64,000 nucleotides of DNA from Eulemur rufifrons (taxonomy: Eukaryota; Chordata; Mammalia; Primates; Lemuridae), in assembly GCF_041146395.1 (NCBI RefSeq), contig NC_090984.1, positions 84,331,114-84,395,113 on the forward strand. Direction: 5' to 3'. The notes beneath the pieces were generated by a model that did not search any database, was not told where the DNA came from, and worked only from the letters and a program-made list of their open reading frames with translations. Both the position numbers and the translations under genes were made by a program. Below are positions 55,092 to 64,000 of the stretch, one piece after another (position 1 is the first letter of the stretch; every line of letters begins with the position of its first letter).

Positions 55092-55500
55092 ATGCCCACT
55101 GCTTCACTCTTGTTACACAAATGTATAGCAACATTGAATGTAATTATGAAAGCATATTGTACCATACATAAGCTAGTTAAAACAGAAAGTGCTCATCAGA
55201 AAGCTACAGCTCAGGTTGAATTGTCATTTTCCTTTGTAAAGGAAAGTGAAGGTAGACACTTTATCAAAGAGCAAAAACCTAAACTAGATGAATAAATTCA
55301 TGTTCATCCTAATGATCGAGTTCTTACAAAGTTGGTTTACTTAAACATTTTCCAACGTTGGATGCTCTTAATCAACAATAGCAAAGCACAACTGAATATC
55401 TGACTTCATATGTACGTGACTGATGTGATGAAAATAAAGTTTTAGAGCTGGATGAAGAGAGTTTGTTGGGAGAAGCAGCATCAAATATGTATAATTAAAA
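55092..55500 (+). other. Stretch of two consecutive open frames, possible gene fossil
   Basis: A 68-codon frame (55092-55295, ending KEQKPKLDE) is followed in another frame by peptides LLKHFPTLDALNQQ and CDENKVLELDEESLLGEAAS separated by single stops (about 55320-55496). The look is of a decayed coding sequence, but I recognise no family, and AT-rich chance frames cannot be excluded. Confidence 0.2.
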
Positions 55501-56365
55501 ATCAATAGTAGTGATAAAATAAATCAACCATCATCTTTCTTCATGAAAAACAATGCTTTGAGAAGTATTTTCCTGAAACCCTAAATAGAAGAAACCAGTG
55601 GTTAGAAATCTTGCCATTCACCAGTTTACACAGGAAACAACCAATCAGTATTAAAATACATTCAGCAAAATTCCATACAAAAGTAGCAAAATAATATTCT
55701 GTGTCATTAATACTTGGTAGCATTCTGGTCACCTCTCATACTTCATAAAGCAGTGAAAACATTTGAAATATGTACCTACTTATCCATGTAAGTGTGAGTT
55801 CTTGATAAGTTGTGATATCAAGAAAAAGGAGAAAAACTGTGTATATCGAATCTGATATTCAGTGTTTGCTTCCTTTTTTGCAGCCCAAATTTCAAAAATG
55901 ATGATATTTGAAACAAGAGGATCTTATGTATTAGGAGGACAACAGAAAAAGCTTTTCCAAAGATACAGTGGGACATTGTTTGATATTAAAGCATGTGCAT
56001 GTGTACCATGGAGCAGAAGGCAAATAACCTCCTACGTGAGATGAGCCACAGAGGCTCACTTCTGCTGCTGGTGGGACTATCACAGTGGAAATGTACTCAG
56101 GAAGAAGCATTACACGGTGTAACCATCCGAAAATTTGATCGGCTGGAGAATAAAGCTGGCCTGTAACTAAAAATGCCAGACTAGCAGGAGATGAGAAGTC
56201 AGGTTGGATGGAGTGAGCCACCATCGCAAGCAGGAAGTGAGCATTCAGGCACAGTTTAGAAGACAAGATTTCTTCTACATCTGGGTTGACACTTCTCCTT
56301 AAATAGACCTGCCCCCATGCCCACCTCAGTTTGGAGGTAGGATAATAGGAGTTGACACAGTTTTG
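55500..56365. other. No recognised feature
   Basis: Frames of 60 (plus) and 111 (minus) codons overlap on opposite strands near 55931-56266 without domains. Confidence 0.4.
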
Positions 56366-56369
56366 TGAC

Positions 56370-56510
56370 TTCAGTAGAGACCCGGGTTGGAATTGTTGTC
56401 CTAATCCTGGGCAACCTTGGGCAAGTCACTTACTCTTCCCAGATGTCAAGGTCCTTCCGCTCCCCACTTTGTATTTGTAAAAGGCTTTGGAATCTTTGAT
56501 CACCAAGATT
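56370..56510 (+). repeat. MIR SINE
   Basis: 'gacccgggttggaattgttg', 'tcctaatcctgggcaacctt' and 'gggcaagtcacttactcttc', then 'ttgtatttgtaaaaggct', match the sense MIR core. Confidence 0.75.
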
Positions 56511-56689
56511 TCTTTTTGCTCCAAGTTCTATGGCCCCATGATCTTGTCTCTTTTTGTAACTTTTTCCTTGCTCATCTGAGTCATGATAGAGGATCATTCA
56601 CACTGCATATGTAAGACTGACCCTTCATTTCTAGTCTGAGATTAAAAAACAACTAGGCATGAATACATCTCATTAGTATATCTTTCTAC

Positions 56690-56765
56690 CCACTGAGATT
56701 GTAAGCTCCTTCACAGCTAGCAAAGTGTTGGTCACAACGTTAGCTTTGAATAAATCTTTAATTGT
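56690..56765 (+). mobile_element. L2 LINE 3' end
   Basis: 'cactgagattgtaagctcct', 'tcacagctagcaaagtgttg' and 'gctttgaataaatctttaat' match the sense L2 terminus. Confidence 0.75.
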
Positions 56766-56865
56766 TTATATAAGAGAAATATATTAAATCAGTGAGTATC
56801 TGTAAACAACCCTTGCCTCTTGAACAGCTTTCCTTTTACATATTTCTAGTATTAAACATCTAGAA

Positions 56866-57134
56866 CAATGCTGTCCATGGAAATATAATGTGAGCCACTA
56901 GGTAATTTTAAAATTCTAGTAGCCACATTTTAAAAACTAAAAAGAAAATTTACTTTAATTTTAGAATATATTGTTTAATCCAATATATCTCAAATATCAT
57001 TTCAACATGTAATCAATATAAAAATTGAGATTTTTTTATACTACATCTTTGAAATCTAGCGTGCATTTTATAATTACAGCACATTTAAGTTTGGACTAGC
57101 CATAGTTTGAATGCTACTGCATTGGACAGCACAG
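56866..57134. mobile_element. hAT-Charlie MITE with 8-bp target duplication
   Basis: Ends CAATGCTGTCC and GGACAGCACAG are inverted copies. The interior ('atataatgtgagccactagg', 'tctagtagccacattttaaa', 'ttcaacatgtaatcaatata', 'ggactagccatagtttgaat') is the well-known 'agtgctgtccaatagaaatataatg' family. Flanks ATCTAGAA (56858-56865) and ATCTAGAG (57135-57142) agree in 7 of 8 bases, the hAT duplication length. No transposase. Confidence 0.85.
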
Positions 57135-57144
57135 ATCTAGAGGG

Positions 57145-58920
57145 GATAATATCAGCAAGATACATAATGAAAGATGCATGTTATCTCTTATAATTTCACA
57201 AGTATTTCTTTAAAAAAACCCATAGGTTTAAAAGCAAAGTTTATGGAGAAAGATCAAATGTTTGGGGGCATGTAGCTCTGACCTAAATAAAGAACTCTGC
57301 AGAGGTTAATAAGTAGTGCCTGATGTTGTTTACTGATTGTGTGCAAAGTGCCTTAGTGACCATGGTGTGGTAGGAACTCTACAATGCTAAGGCTGTGCCC
57401 CAATTTGGATAGACAGCTTCTCAGGGGGTGTCACCCCATAAGCCTAACCATCAATATGAACCATCTCTTTTCAGGTAAGTAGCCAAGGAGCCACATGTTA
57501 ATGATGGCATCTACAAAGGCCTGCTGATTATCCAAGACATCTGGTAACTGAAAAGTTTGGAGGCTCATAATACACAATAAGCTTTGAAATGTTCTCAACT
57601 GTCACTAAACACCACCTTCATATATACCAAGTATAGGTTGTATCTTGCTTTCATGACCCTCTTTCTCTTCAATCTCGCCTTCACTGTTCATTTTAACATT
57701 ACCTTACCCATATAAAAAATTGTTTGGGAGAGGCGGGCATGGTCTTCTTAGAACTATATACCTCCCAAGTGAAAGTTCTTCATTTTCTGCCCCAAATAAC
57801 CCTACAGGTCAGCTTCACAGTGACCTTTACAATGAGTCTGTCCTCCATTCTCAAGTCCTGTTCCTTTCCCATTATTCTTCTGGAATTCGATCTGTAGAGG
57901 ACTGTTAGTAAAATATGGAGGTAGTTCTGGAAATTGACAAGCACTTGGGAGTGGGGGACTGTGATGGAAGCAATCTGAGAGAGCAGGGCAAAGTGGGAAC
58001 AACTCCCAGCACTGTGCTACCACAGAGAGGTCAAAATGTGGGCTACAAATCAAATTTGTCCTTGGCTGGATCCACAATTATAAGATACCTGAGCCAGAGG
58101 GCTTTAGAGCATCTGTCTGCCACTTGAGCCCAGAACAAGCTGCCTGGATATGGAGACTGGTCCTCCAATTAGCTACAATTGAGCTCAGGATGAGAGCTGC
58201 GCTATCCTTTTTCCTCTCCTCAATTTTGTTATTCTAGCAGCTGTCATCACCATTCACATCCACTCACAGACTGTACATAGTAAAGGAGCTCCATTCAAGT
58301 TTTGTATCCAGATTAACTTTGCATCCCAGCTAATGTGAATTTATGGGAACCAATGGTAAATATAAATGCTAGCTGCACTCCCACGCACCATGGGATGTTA
58401 GTAGATATTTACATTTAGAAGTTTAACACATCCTGGCTTTAATCCAATATTCTCTAACATTCTGTAAACAGACGGAGTTTTCTAAATCCTATGGTTAGCA
58501 TGTATAAAGAGACAATCAAAGGGGGGAAAACATTAGGAAGTAGTTATAAATATAAACCACCTTTTAAGATTTACACAGAGATTTTGTTAGTAAATTTAGA
58601 GAGTTGTGTATGCTAGGGCTAAATTTTTGCCTATGCACTTAGAAACTTCCAGAAGCATTCAGGAAAATAATCTGTTTGGTTGGCTCTCTTCCATCCTGAC
58701 TCTTTCTAAATTTTGAATCAGGAAGAAAAGGAGGAGAACCCAGAACCAACTGCAGTTATAACTGCATGAGTTTTCAGAATTAACCACCAGTGGAATACAC
58801 ATAGAAAGTAAAAACAAAAAATAAAATCCCATGGGCATATCAGTATTTTAACTTTTTCCCCAAATGAACTTAAGTCATCAAACTAAATAACAGCAGTTTA
58901 GTCATCAATATTTCAAGTCA
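57145..58920. other. No recognised feature
   Basis: About 1.8 kb with no repeat I can name. Frames of 62-91 codons overlap on both strands at 57720-58127 without domains. Confidence 0.4.
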
Positions 58921-58924
58921 TACA

Positions 58925-59275
58925 AAATACTTCCTCTTCAAGATCGTTTTGGCTATTCAAGGGCCTGTGTTTTCTACATTCATTGTATAATCAACATATC
59001 AACTTTCGCCAAAAAAAAAAAAATCCTATTGGAACTTTGGGCTTACATTGACTCTATAGATCAATTTGGGGAGAATATTACATCTGAATAATATCAAGCT
59101 TCTGACTCATGAATATGTATGTCTCTCTATTTATTTAGGTTGTCTTTAATTTCAATCAGCCATGGTTTGTAGTTTTCATAGTAGAGGCCCTGCACACCTT
59201 TTGTTAAATTTATTTCTAAGTATTTTATGATTTTGAGGTTGTAGTAAATGAAATTTTTTTTTTGAAGTTTCACTA
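58925..59275 (-). mobile_element. L1 LINE fragment, ORF2
   Basis: Antisense ORF2: 'ttttggctattcaagggcct', 'ttgggcttacattgactcta', 'tagatcaatttggggagaat', 'tctctctatttatttaggtt' and 'ttctaagtattttatgattt'. Diverged. Confidence 0.75.
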
Positions 59276-59279
59276 ACCA

Positions 59280-60015
59280 AATGTTTGCCTGAGATAAAGA
59301 AATCAATACCCTGAACCCTTTTGCAATCGCTGAGCCAGGCACCCCTTCTACTGTGACCTTCTTGCCCTCCTAATTAGCATGAGGGCCACTTTCTGCCTAG
59401 CCCCTTTTGCCTGATTTCTGTATGTCATCTGTAGCTAAATCCCGCCCAGGCACAAAATTTTGCTGATCAAATCTCCTTTCTCCAGTTTGCTGCCAGTTGC
59501 TTGGGTTTCGTTGTGTTTTGTTTTTGGTGGGAGGGCATGCACAGGCATCCGCAGGTCATATGAAAAAGACTCAAAAAGCACTGCTGTAAGAAAACAGACA
59601 GCATGTTCATGTAAACACATTCCCCTGCCTTTAACAGATACATGCTGGAAATGTCTAATCAAATTAGAAATGTCCTCCATTAGTTGTGCATTCTGTGGAA
59701 AGAGCCCGTTCTGCAGGGCATGCATACCTTAAATATCCCTTTGCTGCCTCTTCTCTTGGGAAATGATGACTGATTATGCATTTGGGTAGGAGTCATTAGC
59801 CAGGTAGAACAGAACAAAGTATGAGAGAGAATATAGGATTCTCAAGGGCTTGAGTTTACATGTCAAAGGCCAAAATTAAATTTGTTAATGTTTTTCCCTG
59901 GCAGATAATTTTTCTCCCAAGTCTAAATAGGAGTCTACAGAAAACCAAGTAACAAAGTAATAGAAAAGGAGAACAATTTGTGGTAGCCATGAGTTAAATA
60001 CAAGGATGAGAAGAG
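59280..60015. other. Unique stretch, possibly conserved
   Basis: No repeat recognised. It holds TAATCAAATTA at 59656-59666, two TAAT half sites facing each other three bases apart (P3-like paired homeodomain site). Opposing frames of 96 (minus) and 90 (plus) codons cover 59435-59732 without domains. Confidence 0.35.
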
Positions 60016-60017
60016 AT

Positions 60018-60204
60018 TGGCATGGTGTATATAACACATATAACATACAAACTATATCTTAATCAACTGTTTATGTTATTAGTAGGGCTTCCTATCAAGA
60101 GTAGGCTATTAGTAAAGTTTGGGGGGAGTCTAAAGTTATATGCGGATTTTCAACAGCACAGGGGGTTGGCACCACTAACCTGCATGTTGTTCAAGAGTCA
60201 AAGA
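60018..60204 (+). mobile_element. Tigger2/MER28 3' fragment
   Basis: 'gtatataacacatataacat', 'cttaatcaactgtttatgtt', 'gagtaggctattagtaaagt' and 'tatgcggattttcaacagca' to 'gttgttcaagagtcaaagat' match the right part of the element at 8230-8674. The left end and the coding remnant are missing. Confidence 0.85.
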
Positions 60205-60298
60205 TACACACAAATGGGGATGTCCGAACAAAGTTGAAAGACTGAATATGTCATTGAATTGGTAATATTATACTATAGTTTTGCAATATGTTATTATT

Positions 60299-60434
60299 AT
60301 TAATATTATTTTGTAGAGACAAAGTCTTGCTATGTTCCCACATTGGTCTCAAACTCTTGGCCTCTAGTGATCCTCCCGTCTTGACCTCCCAAACTGCTGG
60401 GATTACAGGTGTGAGACATCATGCCCAGCCTACA
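60299..60434 (-). mobile_element. Truncated Alu with 11-bp target duplication
   Basis: Antisense Alu part: 'ttgtagagacaaagtcttgc', 'attggtctcaaactcttggc', 'gatcctcccgtcttgacctc' and 'tgggattacaggtgtgagac'. ATGTTATTATT occurs at 60288-60298 and 60435-60445, marking both borders. Confidence 0.85.
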
Positions 60435-60524
60435 ATGTTATTATTGAGGGAAACTGAGTAATGAGTAATGGGATCCCTGTATAATTTTTTGAAATTGCAT
60501 ATGAATCTATAACTAGCCTCTAAA

Positions 60525-61830
<1,306 letters not shown>

Positions 61831-61839
61831 CCCCCCATG

Positions 61840-64000
61840 TTTTCTTCTATTAGTGCTATCATTTCAGATCTTACATTTAGGTCTTTAACCTATTTTGAGT
61901 TGATTTTTATATAGGGTGAAAGGTGAGGGTCTAGCTTCATTTTTCTGCATATAGATATCCAGCTTTCCCAGTACTGTATATTAAAATGACTGTCCTTTGC
62001 TAGTGAATGTTCTTGGCACCTTTGTCAAAAATCAGTTGACTGTAGATACGTGGATTCATTTCTAGCTCTTCTATTCATTCCATTGGTCTATGTGACTGTT
62101 TTTATGCAAGTAACTACACTGTTTTGGTTTCTACAGTTTTGTAGAATATTTTGAGGTCCAGTAGCAGGATACCTCCAGTTTTGGTTTTTTTTTGGTCAGG
62201 ATTGCTTTCGCTATTTGGGGTCTTTTTTCGTTCCATACAAATTTTAGGATTTTTTTTTTTCTTTTTCTGTGAAGAATGTTATTGGTATTTTGATAGCGAT
62301 TGCATTGAATCCATAGATTGCTTTGGGCAGTGTGGTCATTTTAAAGATATTAATTCTTCTGCTCCATGAGCATGGGATGTCTTTCCATTTATTTGCATTC
62401 TCTTCAATTTCTTTCATCACTATTTTGTAGTTTTACTTGTAGAGGTCTTTCACCTCTTTGGTTAAATTTTTTCCAAGGTATTTTTTGGTAGCTATTATCA
62501 ATGGGATGGCTTTCTTGATCTTTTTCTCAGATAGTTTGTATAGAAACATTACTGATTTTTGTATATTAATTTCATATCCTGCAATTTTACTGAATTTATC
62601 AATTCTAGGAGTTTTTTGGTAGAATCTTTATAAGGTCATGCCATCAGCAAACAGGGACAATTTGACTTCCTTCTTTCCAATTTGGATATCCTTCATTTAT
62701 TTTTCTTGCCTAAAATTGCTCTGGCTAGAACTGCCAGTACTATGTTGAATAAGAAAGGCAAGAGTGGGCATTCTTGTTTTGTTCCAGTTCTTAGAGGAAA
62801 AGCTTTTCCGTATTCAGCTAACATCTTGCTGAATGCAGAAAAGCTTTTACTCTAATATACAGCATTTGTAATATACAGCTTTTATTATGTTGAGGTACTT
62901 TCCCTTCTATACCTAATTCATTAAGAGTTTCTATCATGAAAGAATGTTGAATTTTATCAAAAGCTTTTTCTGGATCTATTGAGATGATCACCTGATTTTT
63001 GTCTTTCATTCTATTGATGTGGTGGTGTATGACATTTATTGATTTTCATTCGTTGAACCATCTTTGTGTTCCTAGGATATATCCCATTTGATCATGGCTT
63101 ATTAACTTTTTGATGTGTTGGTGTATTTTGTTTGCTAGCATTTTGCTGAGTATTTTTGCAGTTATGTTCATCAAGGATACTGGCCTGTAGTTTTCTTTGT
63201 GTCCTCATATGGTTTTGGTATCAAAGTTGTGCTGGCCTCATAGAATGAGTCAAGAAGAATTCCGTCTGCTTCATCTTTTTTGAATAGTTTGAGAATAATT
63301 GGTATTATTTTTTTTTTATAAATGTTTGGTAGAATTCAGCAATGAATTCAGCTGGTCCTGAGATTTTCTTTGTTGGAAGACTTTTTATTACTGATGTAAT
63401 CTCATTAATTGTTAGTGTTCTGTTCAGGTTTTCTAATTATTCCTGGTTCAATCTTGGCAGGTTGTATGTGTCCAGGAATTTATCCATTTACTCTAGGTAT
63501 TTATTGGCATATAGTTGTTAGTAGTAGCCTTTAATGATCCTTTGTATTTCAGTGGTCTCCATTGTAATGCCTTTTTTCCCATTTCTGATTTTATTTATTT
63601 GGGTCTTCTCTCCATATTTCTTAGTCTAGCTAATGTTTTGTCAATTTTGTTTATCTTTTCAAAAAAACAATTTTTTGTTTCATTGATCTTTCATATTTTT
63701 TTGGTCTCAATTTTATTTTTACTCTGATCTTTATTATTTCTTTCCTACCACTAATTTTGAGTTTGGTTGTTCTTCCTTTTCTAGTTCCTTGAGGTGTGTC
63801 ATTAGATTGTTTATTTAAAGTCTATGTAGTTTTTTGACGTGGGTATTTATTTATTGCTATAAGCTTGTCTCTTAATACTGCTTTTGCTGTATCCTACAGG
63901 TTTTAATATGTTGTGATTCTATTTTCACTTATTTCAAGAAATTTTTAAATTTTATCCTTCTTTCTTCACTTATTGGTCATTCAGGAGCATGTTGTTTAAT
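61840..64000 (-). mobile_element. L1 LINE, ORF2, running past the window edge
   Basis: At least 2.1 kb of antisense L1: 'acctattttgagttgatttt', 'cattggtctatgtgactgtt', 'gcattgaatccatagattgc', 'catgagcatgggatgtcttt', 'gtcatgccatcagcaaacag', 'atcaaaagctttttctggat', 'ttcatcaaggatactggcct' and 'tgctgtatcctacaggtttt'. It enters the reverse transcriptase core and continues beyond base 64000. Frames are broken and it lacks its 3' end here, so it is dead, but it is less diverged than the L1s at 20905 or 53645. Confidence 0.92.
62818..63009 (-). pseudogene. L1 reverse transcriptase fragment (motif A region)
   Basis: A 63-codon open frame in the L1 copy. Its first half reads [20 protein letters not shown], which is the L1 reverse transcriptase motif A region ([11 protein letters not shown]) with A changed to P and the catalytic aspartate kept. 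It then continues with [13 protein letters not shown]. The second half departs from L1 after a local rearrangement. Surrounding ORF2 is broken by stops and shifts, so it has no function. Confidence 0.85.

Overview
This window is mammalian nuclear DNA, and the interspersed repeats point to a strepsirrhine primate, most likely a lemur. The strongest clue is the pair of full-length Alu copies at 25650-25996 and 47494-47795. The first has a T-rich insertion in its middle (about 25835-25880) and the second has the 'gctaggctgatgccacggcactctagccc' type right arm (about 47725-47753). As I remember them, both are typical of lemur Alus and not of monkey, ape or human Alus. MIR, L2, MER5A, MER20, Tigger2 and ERVL LTR relics fit any placental mammal.

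I found no intact protein-coding gene, tRNA, rRNA or other RNA gene. The open reading frames are short (none above 170 codons), lack recognisable domains, and many lie inside repeats. The longest (36562-37074, minus) lies along the sense strand of an L2 element. The frame at 18835-19203 (minus) reads as a decayed L2 reverse transcriptase, and the one at 62818-63009 (minus) as an L1 reverse transcriptase. The window is best read as intergenic or deep intronic DNA.

Layout. 1-1600: a GC-rich block joined to an L1 ORF2 fragment. 2100-3500: a decayed hAT transposase of the ZMYM/Zaphod type. 5000-9000: L2, MIR, MER5A and a Tigger2/MER28 miniature element. 9940-11590: one MIR split by a 1.37 kb MULE (Ricksha-like) DNA transposon with a perfect 9-bp target duplication. 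14000-23400: MIR and L2, a small CpG-rich patch (15555-15965), a 5'-inverted L1 and an MLT2-type solo LTR. 23420-25645: unique. 25650-26900: two nested Alus, then an MLT1-like LTR. 30780-34475: a long AT-rich stretch with no repeat I recognise, a candidate for conserved regulatory DNA. 35800-50000: MER20, L2, several MIRs, a GGAA tract, a lemur Alu and MER5A. 51000-61400: several truncated Alu-related SINEs with readable target duplications, a cluster of three CCAAT boxes, a Charlie-type MITE and L1 pieces. 61840-64000: an antisense L1 that runs off the right edge.

The genes do not work together here because there are none. The useful content is insertion history plus a few candidate regulatory patches. 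I saw nothing that I could defend as a new biological system. Repeat family names come from remembered consensus sequences and were not checked by a search.
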